Shown here in pieces: positions 18,831 through 27,522 of a stretch of DNA of 54,353 bases. The stretch's first letter is position 1; each line of letters starts with the position of its first letter. The notes below the pieces were generated by a model. It saw nothing but the letters and a program-made list of their open reading frames with translations, was not told the origin of the DNA and did no database searches. Source of the stretch: Geothermobacter hydrogeniphilus (GTDB lineage: Bacteria > Desulfobacterota > Desulfuromonadia > Desulfuromonadales > Geothermobacteraceae); the NCBI RefSeq assembly GCF_002093115.1, contig NZ_NAAD01000021.1:1-54353 (forward strand), given 5' to 3'. A program made the translations under genes and the position numbers.

Positions 18831-20063
18831 ATGGAATCGATAAGAGAACTGTTCCGCATCGGCACCGGTCCATCCAGCAGCCATACCATGGGCCCCTGCA
18901 AGGCAGCCGAAAGGTTTCTTCAACAGCAGCCGAATGCCGCCCGCTACCAGGTCACGCTGTTCGGCAGCCTAGCCGCCACCGGCAAAGGCCACCTGACCGA
19001 TAAAATCCTCGAAAAAACATTCGGTTCGCGGGATTTGACCCTGATCTGGAAGCCAGAAGAAGAGTTGCCGCTGCATCCCAATGCCCTGCGCTTCGAGGCC
19101 CTGTCCGCGGCTGGCGAAATCCAGGGCAACTGGGAAGTCTACAGTGTCGGCGGCGGAGCTCTCCAGGAACCGGGGGGCTCCGACCCCAGTCACGCTATCA
19201 ATTACCTGCCCACCATGGACCTGATTCTGGAACACTGCGCCAACAGTGGAGAGTCGTTCTGGGAATATGTTGAAGGTTGCGAAGGACAGGAGATATGGTC
19301 CTTTTTCGAACAGGTCTGGCAGGCCATGAGCGCCTCCCTCGAGCGGGGCCTGCATGCTGAAGGCGTGCTTCCCGGAGGACTGGGGCTGGCCCGCAAGGCC
19401 CACCCGTTCTTCCGTAAAGCCTCCCTCTATGGTCCCGAATTCAAACAGAGCGGCCTGCTCTGCGCCTATGCCCACGCCGTATCGGAAGAAAACGCGGCGG
19501 GCGGCGTCATCGTAACCGCACCGACCTGCGGCGCGTCGGGAGTCCTGCCGGCGGTACTCCGACACCTCGACGAGATCCTCAATTGCGGCCCCGAAAATCT
19601 GTTGCGCGCCCTGGCCACCGCCGGTCTGATCGGCAACCTGGTCAAGCACAACGCCTCCATCTCCGGCGCCGAGGTCGGCTGTCAGGGTGAGGTTGGAACC
19701 GCCTGCGCGATGGCGGCAGCGGCAGCCACCCAACTCTATGGCGGCACCATCCGCCAGATTGAGTATGCCGCCGAAATGGGCCTTGAACACCATCTCGGAC
19801 TGACCTGCGATCCGGTCAAGGGGTTGGTTCAAATCCCCTGCATTGAACGCAATGCCCACGCCGCGGCCCGGGCACTGAGCTGCTGTCACTTTGCCCTGCT
19901 CTCGGACGGGGTGCATAAAATCAGCTTCACCGAAATCGTTGCCGTGATGAAAGAGACCGGCCAGGCCCTGCCGTCGCTCTACCGCGAGACCTCGAATGGC
20001 GGCATCGCCCAGGCCTACCACCAGCGCACCCAATCGGCCGCCAAGCGAAATCGACCCAATTGA
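18831..20063 (+). CDS. sdaA: L-serine dehydratase (iron-sulfur, single chain)
   Basis: Deaminates L-serine to pyruvate and ammonium with an oxygen-labile 4Fe-4S cluster. The N-terminal beta-domain signature [19 protein letters not shown] is near residue 10, and cluster-region cysteines appear in [29 protein letters not shown] and QIPCIERNA. The 410-residue single polypeptide fuses what Gram-positives encode as sdaAB and sdaAA. AAGG lies upstream of the ATG. It follows glyA by 79 bp with a hairpin in between and precedes lipA by 18 bp. Confidence 0.95.
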   Translation: MESIRELFRIGTGPSSSHTMGPCKAAERFLQQQPNAARYQVTLFGSLAATGKGHLTDKILEKTFGSRDLTLIWKPEEELPLHPNALRFEALSAAGEIQGNWEVYSVGGGALQEPGGSDPSHAINYLPTMDLILEHCANSGESFWEYVEGCEGQEIWSFFEQVWQAMSASLERGLHAEGVLPGGLGLARKAHPFFRKASLYGPEFKQSGLLCAYAHAVSEENAAGGVIVTAPTCGASGVLPAVLRHLDEILNCGPENLLRALATAGLIGNLVKHNASISGAEVGCQGEVGTACAMAAAAATQLYGGTIRQIEYAAEMGLEHHLGLTCDPVKGLVQIPCIERNAHAAARALSCCHFALLSDGVHKISFTEIVAVMKETGQALPSLYRETSNGGIAQAYHQRTQSAAKRNRPN

Positions 20064-20081
20064 TGAAGGAGAATTATCCCG

Positions 20082-20963
20082 ATGCGGGCTGTCAATAGAA
20101 AAAAACCGGACTGGCTGCGGGTGAAGCTTCCCGCCGGCCGGCAGTTTCGCAGTGTTCGCCAGGCTCTGGCGCGGCAATCGCTGCACACCGTCTGCGAGGA
20201 AGCCAACTGCCCCAACAAAACCGAATGCTGGAGTACCGGGACCGCCACCTTCATGATTCTCGGCGATACCTGTACCCGCGGCTGTGCCTTCTGCGCTGTC
20301 AAGCGCGGCAATCCAGAAGGCCGTTTTGACCCTGATGAGGCACAACGCGTGGCTGATGCCGCCAGTGCGATGGGACTCGAATATGTCGTCATCACCTCGG
20401 TGACCCGCGACGACCTCCCCGACGGCGGGGCGGAGCTGTTCGCCGCAACTATCCGTCGCATCAAACAGCTGAACCCCACTCCCGGCGTGGAAGTCCTGAT
20501 ACCTGACTACCTAGGTGATGCCCTCGACACGATCATCGCCGCCAGACCCGACGTCATCGCCCACAATATCGAGGTGGTTGAACGACTCTCGGGAGAGTAT
20601 CGCCATCCAGGCTTCGACTTCGACCGTTCCCTCGAGGTCCTGGCCAGAGTCAACAGGGATGGGGACAGGATACTCACCAAATCCTCGCTCATGCTGGGGC
20701 TCGGTGAGACCGACAAAGAAATCGAAATGGCGATGCAAAAACTGATCGATGTCGGAGTGCGAATCCTGGTCATGGGTCAGTACCTGAGTCCGACCCGGAA
20801 ACATGTTCCGGTCCTCGAATACATCCGGCCGGAAAAATTCGACCAATGGGCTGAACGGGGCCGGGAGATGGGATTCGATTTCGTTGCCGCCGGGCCGCTG
20901 GTGCGCACCTCCTATCGGGCCGCAGAGGCGTTCGTCGAACAAAACAAAAACCAAACCCCTTAA
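20082..20963 (+). CDS. lipA: Lipoyl synthase
   Basis: A radical SAM enzyme inserting two sulfurs into protein-bound octanoate. Both cluster motifs are present: the auxiliary cluster CEEANCPNKTEC and the SAM cluster CTRGCAFC, with the final serine ligand in RTSYRAAE. The length of 293 residues is standard. A GAAGGAG box lies before the ATG. It is probably the last gene of the lpdA-gcv transcript and completes lipoylation of GcvH together with lipB. Confidence 0.96.
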   Translation: MRAVNRKKPDWLRVKLPAGRQFRSVRQALARQSLHTVCEEANCPNKTECWSTGTATFMILGDTCTRGCAFCAVKRGNPEGRFDPDEAQRVADAASAMGLEYVVITSVTRDDLPDGGAELFAATIRRIKQLNPTPGVEVLIPDYLGDALDTIIAARPDVIAHNIEVVERLSGEYRHPGFDFDRSLEVLARVNRDGDRILTKSSLMLGLGETDKEIEMAMQKLIDVGVRILVMGQYLSPTRKHVPVLEYIRPEKFDQWAERGREMGFDFVAAGPLVRTSYRAAEAFVEQNKNQTP

Positions 20964-20982
20964 CAACACAGGCGAGACCTCA

Positions 20983-21132
20983 CCGTAAAGGCGCAAAGAA
21001 CGCAAAGCAAACCAACTCTTTCAACAGGGATGAAGGGGATGCACAGGACAGGTCAAGGTTTTGTATTTGGATTAAGGCCCCCTCCCCTTCATCCCCGTTG
21101 GCCTGCTTTTGCGGTTTTCTCAGCGGCCTTTG
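20983..21132. repeat. Nested inverted-repeat element between lipA and dsdA
   Basis: Outer arms are 20983-21009 (CCGTAAAGGCGCAAAGAACG and onward) and about 21104-21132 (TGCTTTTGCGG to GGCCTTTGC), imperfect. Inner arms CAACAGGGATGAAGGGGA (21022-21039) and TCCCCTTCATCCCCGTTG (21083-21100) match at 17 of 18 positions. The organisation resembles the element at 35840-36028. There is no coding potential. Confidence 0.6.
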
Positions 21133-21231
21133 CATCTTGAGGGAGCGAAGCGAGCGGGCGGTGAATGTCCGGTTGTCTTGTCATCGTGTTATCATGAGCC
21201 GCCAAACCGCCTGACCGGGAGGAGATTAAAG

Positions 21232-22515
21232 ATGGATGCCATCGACTGTCTGGCGAAAAAAGTCCCTTTTTTATGGCTCAACGATCACCTTGAGAAAACC
21301 GGCCCGGCACTGTCCGGGATATCCCTGGGCCTGCCGGACATGCGCGACGCCCAGGCACGGTTGTGCCGCTTTGCCCCTCTCATCATGGAACTGTTCCCCG
21401 ACGAGACCGGAACCTCGGGAGGCCTGATCGAGTCGGAACTGGTCCGTGCTCCCCGACTGGGCGACTATCTCCTCCAGGGAGCAGGCCCGGTTTTGATCAA
21501 AAAAGACCACGATTTACCTGTCGCCGGATCGGTCAAGGCGCGGGGCGGAATCTATGAAGTCCTCTGTCTGGCCGAGCAGTTGGCTGAAAAAAACGGCCAC
21601 CTCAACCCCGGTGACAATTACACCCGATTGTTGGAAGATGAGGTCAAAGAGCTGTTCTCCCACTATACGATTTCGGTGGGCAGTACCGGCAACCTGGGAT
21701 TGAGCATCGGCATCATGGGGGCGGCGCTGGGATTCAAGGTGGATATCCACATGTCCCACGAAGCCAGACAATGGAAGAAGGAACGACTGCGGAAAAGAGG
21801 GGTGAATGTCGTCGAGCACCAGGCGGACTACAGCTCCGCCGTTGCCGCGGGGCGAGCAGACGCTGCGAACGACCCTTTCAATTTCTTTGTCGACGATGAA
21901 AACTCCATCCAGCTCTTTCTCGGTTACAGCGTGGCGGCCTTCCGCCTGAAAGTCCAGCTGGACAACCTCGGAATTGAGGTAAGTGAAAAACGACCGCTGT
22001 TTGTCTACCTGCCGTGCGGCATCGGCGGCGCACCGGGGGGCATAACCTTCGGGCTGAAACAGCTCTTCGGCGATGCCGTCCACTGTTTTTTTGCCGAACC
22101 CACTGAGGCACCCTGCATGACCCTGGGACTGGTGACCGGGAAACATGCGGATATAAGCGTTTACGATATCGGCCTCGAAGTCAGAACCAACGCCGACGGC
22201 CTGGCCGTCGCCCGTCCTTCCGGTTTTGTCGGCAAATTGATAGCACCGCTCTTAAGCGGCGCCCTGACAATCAACGATCATGACATGCTGAAATATGTCT
22301 ATGCTGCCCATCAGCTTGAAGGGATGAGCATCGAGCCCTCGGCAGCTGCTGGCTTTGCCGGGCCGAAGTTGACGCTTGGGCATGACTTTTCGCGACACTT
22401 TGAAGACATCACCCATATTCTCTGGACGACGGGCGGCAGATACGTTCCGGAAGAAGAGCATCGACATGTTCTGGAAAAAGGAAAGATCCTTTTTGCCGCT
22501 GAACATAACAACTGA
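21232..22515 (+). CDS. dsdA: D-serine ammonia-lyase
   Basis: A PLP enzyme deaminating D-serine to pyruvate. The PLP lysine is in LPVAGSVKARGGIYEVL, the phosphate-binding glycine loop is VGSTGNLGLSIGI, and the C-terminal EPSAAAGFAGP segment is a family hallmark. The start at 21232 has GGGAGGAG just upstream and gives 427 residues; the in-frame ATG at 21109 reads through the inverted-repeat element and is rejected. It is separated from lipA by that element, so it may have its own promoter. It extends the serine-to-pyruvate theme to the D-isomer. Confidence 0.93.
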   Translation: MDAIDCLAKKVPFLWLNDHLEKTGPALSGISLGLPDMRDAQARLCRFAPLIMELFPDETGTSGGLIESELVRAPRLGDYLLQGAGPVLIKKDHDLPVAGSVKARGGIYEVLCLAEQLAEKNGHLNPGDNYTRLLEDEVKELFSHYTISVGSTGNLGLSIGIMGAALGFKVDIHMSHEARQWKKERLRKRGVNVVEHQADYSSAVAAGRADAANDPFNFFVDDENSIQLFLGYSVAAFRLKVQLDNLGIEVSEKRPLFVYLPCGIGGAPGGITFGLKQLFGDAVHCFFAEPTEAPCMTLGLVTGKHADISVYDIGLEVRTNADGLAVARPSGFVGKLIAPLLSGALTINDHDMLKYVYAAHQLEGMSIEPSAAAGFAGPKLTLGHDFSRHFEDITHILWTTGGRYVPEEEHRHVLEKGKILFAAEHNN

Positions 22516-22570
22516 AGATTCTTGTTTTCGGGGCTAAACAAAATCCTGAACGTCCTGAATATCCCAGTTA

Positions 22571-22604
22571 CGTTTTTGCGGTTTTCTTTGCGGCCCTTGC
22601 GGTA
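22571..22604. repeat. Single copy of the TTTGCGG-type intergenic repeat
   Basis: CGTTTTTGCGGTTTTCTTTG and the following GCGGCCCTTGCGG resemble one outer arm of the nested inverted repeat at 20983-21132. It lies in the 123-bp gap between the convergent dsdA and rhomboid genes. Confidence 0.4.
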
Positions 22605-22638
22605 ACGCCCGAAGCTGATGCTCCGGCAAGCGCAATCA

Positions 22639-23820
22639 TTACTGCGACCGACCGGATTTCTGAATGGCGGCGATATACCTCCGCGCCGCCTCAATATCGT
22701 TCGGGTCCTCGGCCACGTCAAGGGCGCCGAGAAAATAATGATAGGCGCTGGTCATGCAGCGCGGCTTGTTCATCAGGGCGCGCCCGGCACCGAGATAGGC
22801 TCTGGACAGGCGCGAATCGTTGCCGCGGTCGGCGATGAAACGCCGGAACACCGACAGGGCCTCGTCATGGGCCCCGCCGGCGAGCAGAAAATCACCGATC
22901 GCCAGCACCTGGTCACCATCGACCTGCCGCCGCTGCTCACGGGTCTCCAGCGACAGGTAACGGGAAACGGCGCGCTCCGGACGCCCCTCGGCCAGCAGCC
23001 GGCGAATCTCTTCGGCCGGGGTTTCAGGCTGTTCACTCTTAACGGTGGGCTCGGGTCGGGCCTCACGCAGCCGCCGACCCTTCCAGGCCGGCAGCAGCCG
23101 GTCAATCCCCCAGGCCAGGGCCAGACCGCCGACAAAGCCACCGATATGCGCCCCGTGAGCGACCCCGCCACCACCCGCGCCGGCGAACAGGAACGGCAGC
23201 AGGTTGTCAACCAGCAGGTAGAAACCGAGTACCAGCCGGGCCGGAATTTCAACCACCTGGACAATGATGATGAAGAAAATGAAGACCTTGACCTTGTTGC
23301 GCGGAAACCAGATGAAGTAGAGTCCGAGCACCCCGGAGATGGCACCCGAGGCGCCGATCATCGGCACCTGGGAGCCCGGCTCGAAAAAAGCGAAGAACAG
23401 GGTTGCCGCCACCCCGGTGGCAAGGTAGGCGAGCAGAAAGCGAACCGGACCGAGGCGGTGTTCGACATTGTCGCCGAAAATCCAGAGGAAGAGCATGTTG
23501 CCGAGCAGGTGCATCCAGCCGGCATGCAGAAACATGGCGCTGAACATGCTCAGCAGCGAAGGCGCCGCCGGCCGGTAACCGAAGCGGAACACGGTCAGAT
23601 CATAAGCCGAAACCTGCTGCAGAATCGCTTCGACCGGGATGCTGCCGCGGGCGCCGATGCTGTGCAGGTAATCGAGCAGCAGCGGATCGTTGAGATCGAC
23701 CCGCGAGCCCGACAACGGCAGGGTGACCAGCAGAAAAACCGCCACGTTCAGGCCGATCAGCAGCCAGGTGGCATAGGGGGTACTGCGTGGATTGGGAGTA
23801 TCGCCGATGGGCAGGAACAT
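22639..23820 (-). CDS. Rhomboid-family intramembrane serine protease
   Basis: A 393-residue inner-membrane protein. About six hydrophobic segments cover residues 15-230. The catalytic serine is in GASGAISGVLGLYF and the catalytic histidine in HGAHIGGFVGGLALA. The HAGWMHLLGNMLFLW helix with the HxxxN pattern precedes them. The C-terminal 150 or so residues are soluble and helical, with TPR-like character (ADRGNDSRLSRAYLGAGRAL). The substrate is unknown. The ribosome-binding site is poor. It is convergent with dsdA and divergent from the FAH-family gene. Confidence 0.9.
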   Translation of the reverse strand: MFLPIGDTPNPRSTPYATWLLIGLNVAVFLLVTLPLSGSRVDLNDPLLLDYLHSIGARGSIPVEAILQQVSAYDLTVFRFGYRPAAPSLLSMFSAMFLHAGWMHLLGNMLFLWIFGDNVEHRLGPVRFLLAYLATGVAATLFFAFFEPGSQVPMIGASGAISGVLGLYFIWFPRNKVKVFIFFIIIVQVVEIPARLVLGFYLLVDNLLPFLFAGAGGGGVAHGAHIGGFVGGLALAWGIDRLLPAWKGRRLREARPEPTVKSEQPETPAEEIRRLLAEGRPERAVSRYLSLETREQRRQVDGDQVLAIGDFLLAGGAHDEALSVFRRFIADRGNDSRLSRAYLGAGRALMNKPRCMTSAYHYFLGALDVAEDPNDIEAARRYIAAIQKSGRSQ

Positions 23821-23895
23821 GGGAACAGTTCAGGAATCAGGAGTCCGGGGTCAACATCCAGGGGGACGGGCACCGCAGGAGCCAGTCCCCATCGT

Positions 23896-23909
23896 CTCAC
23901 GTCTCACGG
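23896..23909. repeat. Short heptanucleotide repeat (TCTCACG x2)
   Basis: Two units of TCTCACG, the complement of the CGTGAGA unit found in a long array at the right edge of the window. The diverged heptads CAGGAAT/CAGGAGT lie nearby at about 23831-23845. Confidence 0.5.
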
Positions 23910-24004
23910 ATAACCAAGCTTACCACAGCTTCCCCGCGGGCTCTTGCTATTTCTTCCCGGCGTCGCTATGCTCCGCAATAGAACCTGTCACAAGGAGCAA
24001 CAGC

Positions 24005-24661
24005 ATGTCTACCATCAACCTGCAGGGCGACCCGAATCCCTGGCGGATCGGCAAGATCATCTGCCTCGGCCGCAACTATGTCGACCACATCCGGGAACTG
24101 AACAACGCCATCCCCGACCGCGCCGTTATCTTCACCAAGCCGGCAACCAGCATCATCGGCAATGGTGAACAGATCCGCATCCCCGGCTACGCGAAGGACT
24201 GCCACCACGAGGCTGAACTGACGGTGCTGATCGGCCGTCGGACCCGCGCCGTCCCCGCGGCCGAAGCCATGGCGGTGGTGGCCGGCTACGGGGTCGCCAT
24301 CGACCTGACCCTGCGCGACGTACAGAGCGAGCTGAAAAGCAAGGGGCTCCCCTGGGATATTGCCAAGGGCTTCGATACCGCCTGCCCGCTGTCGGATTTC
24401 ATCCCCGCCGACCGGGTTGACGATCCCCACAAGCTGCGGATCAGGCTCCGGGTCAACGACGAGTTGCGCCAGGACGGCAACACCGAACAGATGATGCGCC
24501 GGATTCCCCAGATCATCGAGGAGATATCGGCCATTTTCACCCTCGAACCGGGGGATCTGATCCTGACCGGAACCCCGGCCGGTGTCGGCCCGGTAAAAAG
24601 CGGCGACCGGGTGACCGTCGAAATCGAACAGGTCGGCCGCCTGGAAGTCAGCGTGGCATGA
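24005..24661 (+). CDS. Fumarylacetoacetate hydrolase family protein
   Basis: A 218-residue FAH-fold enzyme of the YcgM/FAHD1 type. It shows the entry KIICLGRNYVDHIRELN, FTKPATSIIGNGE, the metal-binding glutamates around CHHEAELTVLIGRR, DLTLRDVQSELKSKGLPW and the final LILTGTPAGVGPVKSGD. Members hydrolyse or decarboxylate acylpyruvates or oxaloacetate; which one cannot be told. The start at 24005 has AAGGAG 8 bases upstream. The stop overlaps the next gene by 4 bases. Confidence 0.9.
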   Translation: MSTINLQGDPNPWRIGKIICLGRNYVDHIRELNNAIPDRAVIFTKPATSIIGNGEQIRIPGYAKDCHHEAELTVLIGRRTRAVPAAEAMAVVAGYGVAIDLTLRDVQSELKSKGLPWDIAKGFDTACPLSDFIPADRVDDPHKLRIRLRVNDELRQDGNTEQMMRRIPQIIEEISAIFTLEPGDLILTGTPAGVGPVKSGDRVTVEIEQVGRLEVSVA

Positions 24662-25533
24662 AGGAGAGCTTCGCCCTGATCGGACCGGGCCGGGTCGGCC
24701 AGGCCGTAGCCCGGCTGCTGGTAGAAGCCGGCTATCCGTTGCTCGCCCTGGTCAGCCGGGATGAAACCCGGGCTCGGCAGGCGGCACGTTTTGCCGGCTG
24801 TCCGCAAGCCGCCAGCACCGACCTGCAACGGGCAACCGCCGCCCGGCTGATCATGCTGGCGGTCCCGGACGATCAGCTGCGGCCGCTGGCGGCCCGGCTG
24901 CACCGGCTCGGCCTGCAACCAGGCACCCTGTTGATCCACTTCAGCGGTTTTCACCCGGCGGATATCCTGCTCACCGATGCCGAACAGCAGTTGCAGGCCT
25001 TGGCGATCCACCCCCTGCAGACTTTCGCCGACGCGGTGATGGGCACCCACAACCTGCCCGGCAGTCCCTGCTCCGTCGAAGGCAGCCCGGAGGCGCTGAG
25101 CCGGGGCGAAGAACTGGTCGAGGCGCTGGGCGGTATCCCCTTCCGCCTGCGCGGCGAACAGAAGGCCCTCTACCACGCCGCGGCCTGCGTCCTTTCCAAC
25201 AACCTGGTCGCCAACACCCGGGCCGCCTGTGAAATATTCGCCGCCTGCGGCTTCGAACGGGAGCAGGCCTTCGAACTGCTCAAACCGCTGCTGAGCGGGA
25301 CCCTGCGCAGCCTGACCACCCTCGGCCCCGACCTGGCCCTGACCGGTCCCCTCTCACGCGGCGACATCCAGACCGTAACCGCCCATCTCGACGCCCTCGC
25401 CAAGTTGCCCGACGACCTGCAGCAGATCTACCGCGTTCTGGGCCGCAAGGCGGTGCAGATCGGCCTGGAACGGGGCAGCCTGGATAAAAAAACAGCCGGA
25501 ATGTTATCCCGACTGCTCGCACCCCCCGACTGA
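24658..25533 (+). CDS. Rossmann-like and DUF2520 domain-containing oxidoreductase-like protein
   Basis: A 291-residue protein of the COG5495 type. The N-terminal NAD(P)-binding fold has GPGRVGQAVARLLVEAGYP, and the all-helical C-terminal domain (from about residue 150) contains YHAAACVLSNNLVA, as in DUF2520. It is related to pyrroline-5-carboxylate and 6-phosphogluconate dehydrogenase folds. The substrate is unknown; in many genomes the gene sits near pantothenate or folate genes, not seen here. It is translationally coupled to the FAH-family gene through a 4-base overlap. Confidence 0.85.
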   Translation: MKESFALIGPGRVGQAVARLLVEAGYPLLALVSRDETRARQAARFAGCPQAASTDLQRATAARLIMLAVPDDQLRPLAARLHRLGLQPGTLLIHFSGFHPADILLTDAEQQLQALAIHPLQTFADAVMGTHNLPGSPCSVEGSPEALSRGEELVEALGGIPFRLRGEQKALYHAAACVLSNNLVANTRAACEIFAACGFEREQAFELLKPLLSGTLRSLTTLGPDLALTGPLSRGDIQTVTAHLDALAKLPDDLQQIYRVLGRKAVQIGLERGSLDKKTAGMLSRLLAPPD

Positions 25534-25569
25534 AAGCTGTCAACGGAAAACTGACGTCCGACTCGCCCT

Positions 25570-26262
25570 ATGAATTTCCCCGACCTGCATCCTTGGGATC
25601 TCACCTACAGCGCTGCTATCGCCCTGCAGAAGGATCTGGCCACAAGGGTCGAGCTGCGCAACCGGCTGCGCCGGCCGCTGAGTCACGTCGCCGGCGTTGA
25701 TGTCTCCTACCGCAAACATGGCGACCAGTTCTTCGCCGCGGTGGTGGTGCTCAGCTTTCCGCACCTGGAACCGATCGAGGTGGCGGACTTCAGCGCCCGG
25801 GTGAACTTCCCCTATATCCCCGGCCTGCTCTCCTTTCGTGAACTGCCGGTGCTGCTGCAGGCCTTCCGCCGCCTGCGGACGGTACCCGACCTGGTGCTGG
25901 TCGACGGCCAGGGGATCGCCCACCCGCGCCGCTTCGGCCTGGCCTCGCATCTCGGCCTGTGGCTCGACCTGCCGACCATCGGCTGCGCCAAGAGCCGTCT
26001 GACCAGCATGGCACAGATGCCGGAAGAGGACAAGGGCGCGACCAGCCCTCTGACTGACAAGGGAGAGCTGATCGGCACGCTGCTGCGCAGCCGGGCGCGG
26101 GTCAAACCGCTCTACATCTCGCCGGGGCACCGGCTCGACATCCCCACCGCGGCACGCCTGACCCTGGACTGTACCGGCCGCTACCGGATGCCGGAACCGA
26201 CCCGCCTGGCGCACCTGGAAACCAACCGGCTGCGCAGAGAAGCGGAAGCCGCCCGGGTCTGA
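25570..26262 (+). CDS. nfi: Endonuclease V (deoxyinosine 3' endonuclease)
   Basis: A repair nuclease that cuts the second phosphodiester 3' of deoxyinosine. Catalytic and recognition elements are visible: the Asp in AGVDVSYRK, the strand-separating wedge FPYIPGLLSFRE with the Glu, the Asp in VDGQGIAHPRRFGLAS, and GCAKSRLTS. At 230 residues it is the standard length. It starts 36 bp after the DUF2520 gene and may share its transcript. It is followed by a 7-bp tandem array. Confidence 0.94.
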   Translation: MNFPDLHPWDLTYSAAIALQKDLATRVELRNRLRRPLSHVAGVDVSYRKHGDQFFAAVVVLSFPHLEPIEVADFSARVNFPYIPGLLSFRELPVLLQAFRRLRTVPDLVLVDGQGIAHPRRFGLASHLGLWLDLPTIGCAKSRLTSMAQMPEEDKGATSPLTDKGELIGTLLRSRARVKPLYISPGHRLDIPTAARLTLDCTGRYRMPEPTRLAHLETNRLRREAEAARV

Positions 26263-26285
26263 ACCGCAAAAGGGGACAGTCCCCT

Positions 26286-26341
26286 TCACATCTCACATCT
26301 CACATCTCACATCTCACATCTCACATCTCACATCTCACATC
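26286..26341. repeat. Heptanucleotide tandem array (TCACATC x8)
   Basis: Eight perfect head-to-tail units of TCACATC, the same 7-mer (opposite strand, other register) as TGTGAGA at the right edge. Immediately left, AAGGGGACAGTCCCCTT (26270-26286) is a short palindrome. The array fills the gap between the convergent endonuclease V and dehydrogenase genes. Confidence 0.9.
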
Positions 26342-26346
26342 CATCC

Positions 26347-27312
26347 TCAACTCACCACGTTCTGTGGTTTGCCAGCCAGGAAGGCTTCGATATTGGCCGT
26401 CAGGGTGTCGAACAACCGCTGCCGCGAGGCCCTGGTCGCCCAGGCGATATGCGGCGTGACGAAACAGTTCTGCGCTGCCAGCAGCCGGTTGCCGTGTTCG
26501 GGCGGTTCCAGAGTCAGCACATCAAGCCCGGCCCCGGCCAGCCGCTTTTCCTTCAGCGCGTCCGCCAGCGCCTCCTCGTCGATCACCCCGCCGCGGCTGG
26601 TGTTGATCAGGTAGGCGCCGCGTTTCATCAGCGCCAGGCGCTCGGCGTTGATCAATCGGCTCGTTTCTTCCGTCAGGGGGCAGTGCAGAGAGACCACGTC
26701 ACTGGTTTTCAGCAGCTCCTCAAGCACGACAAAATGCACCCGCGCATAATCGAGATTTCCGTGATAACGGTCCGGGTTGCGGGTAAAGACCTGAACCTTC
26801 ATGCCGAAGGCGGCGGCGATGCGCGCCACCCGCTGGCCGATCTGGCCGAACCCGACCAGACCGAAGGTCAATCCGGCCAACTCCACCTGCGGCCGATCCC
26901 AGAAGCAGAAGTCCGGGGCATCGGTCCAGTGCCCCCAGGAGGTCAGGTGGTTGTGATGGCCGACCTGCTGGGTCAACTCCAGCAGCAGGGCGAAGGTCAT
27001 CTGCGCCACCGAAGCGGTCGAATAGGCCGGCACGTTGGTCACCGTCACGCCGTGTTCGCGGGCCGCCTCGAGATCGATGATATTGTAGCCGGTGGCGGTC
27101 ACGCCGACATACCTGAGGTTCGGCAGAGCGGCGAAACGCGCCCGGTCGAACGTGACCTTGTTGGTCAGCACGATCTCGGCATCGCCGATCCGGGACAGCA
27201 CCTCCGCTTCGGCACTGCGATCATAAACGCTGAGGTCCCCGAGCTGTTCAAGGGGTTCCCAGCTGAGGTCACCGGGATTGGCGGTATAAGCATCGAGGTA
27301 GACAATTTTCAT
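26347..27312 (-). CDS. D-2-hydroxyacid dehydrogenase (glycerate/hydroxypyruvate type)
   Basis: A 321-residue NAD(P)-dependent dehydrogenase. The Rossmann motif is GLVGFGQIGQRVARIA near residue 150. The catalytic Arg is in NTSRGGVIDE, the Glu in LTLEPPEHGN and the His in VTPHIAWAT. The long insert GHWTDAPDFCFWDRP is seen in HprA-like glycerate dehydrogenases, which would fit serine/glycine metabolism (hydroxypyruvate to glycerate), but phosphonate or lactate activity cannot be excluded. It is divergent from the BKACE operon. Confidence 0.88.
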   Translation of the reverse strand: MKIVYLDAYTANPGDLSWEPLEQLGDLSVYDRSAEAEVLSRIGDAEIVLTNKVTFDRARFAALPNLRYVGVTATGYNIIDLEAAREHGVTVTNVPAYSTASVAQMTFALLLELTQQVGHHNHLTSWGHWTDAPDFCFWDRPQVELAGLTFGLVGFGQIGQRVARIAAAFGMKVQVFTRNPDRYHGNLDYARVHFVVLEELLKTSDVVSLHCPLTEETSRLINAERLALMKRGAYLINTSRGGVIDEEALADALKEKRLAGAGLDVLTLEPPEHGNRLLAAQNCFVTPHIAWATRASRQRLFDTLTANIEAFLAGKPQNVVS

Positions 27313-27344
27313 AATAGTCGTCCGATTGTTGAAATTGAAATGAC

Positions 27345-27381
27345 CCTGAATCCGGTTATTCTAGAGTAATCCGGGTTCAGG
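27345..27381. promoter_or_regulatory. Palindrome in the divergent intergenic region
   Basis: A 37-bp near-palindrome with arms starting CCTGAATCCGG and ending CCGGGTTCAGG, centred on TCTAGA with one bulged base. It lies 33 bp upstream of the dehydrogenase start on the minus strand and could be an operator or a leader hairpin. Confidence 0.45.
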
Positions 27382-27449
27382 TTCAACCATGGCCACCTCA
27401 TGAACACCAATAAAAACAACGCCGGGTTATGGATTTCTTTTGTTTATCA

Positions 27450-27477
27450 TTGTCCAATGTTATGTCATTAATAGATT
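27450..27477 (+). promoter_or_regulatory. Candidate sigma-70 promoter of the BKACE operon
   Basis: TTGTCC (27450-27455), 16-bp spacer, TAGATT (27472-27477), in an AT-rich stretch unlike its GC-rich surroundings. It would start transcription about 40 bases before the first gene. Confidence 0.35.
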
Positions 27478-27522
27478 TCATCTTTACAGCTTGATCTATT
27501 GGTTGCCATCAGGAGGGACAAC

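Noticed and set aside
21109-21231. Longer N-terminus for dsdA
   Set aside because: It would translate part of the inverted-repeat element; the ATG at 21232 has an excellent ribosome-binding site and fits the family.
26286-26341. CRISPR array
   Set aside because: Units are 7 bp, contiguous, without spacers; no cas genes are near any of the arrays.
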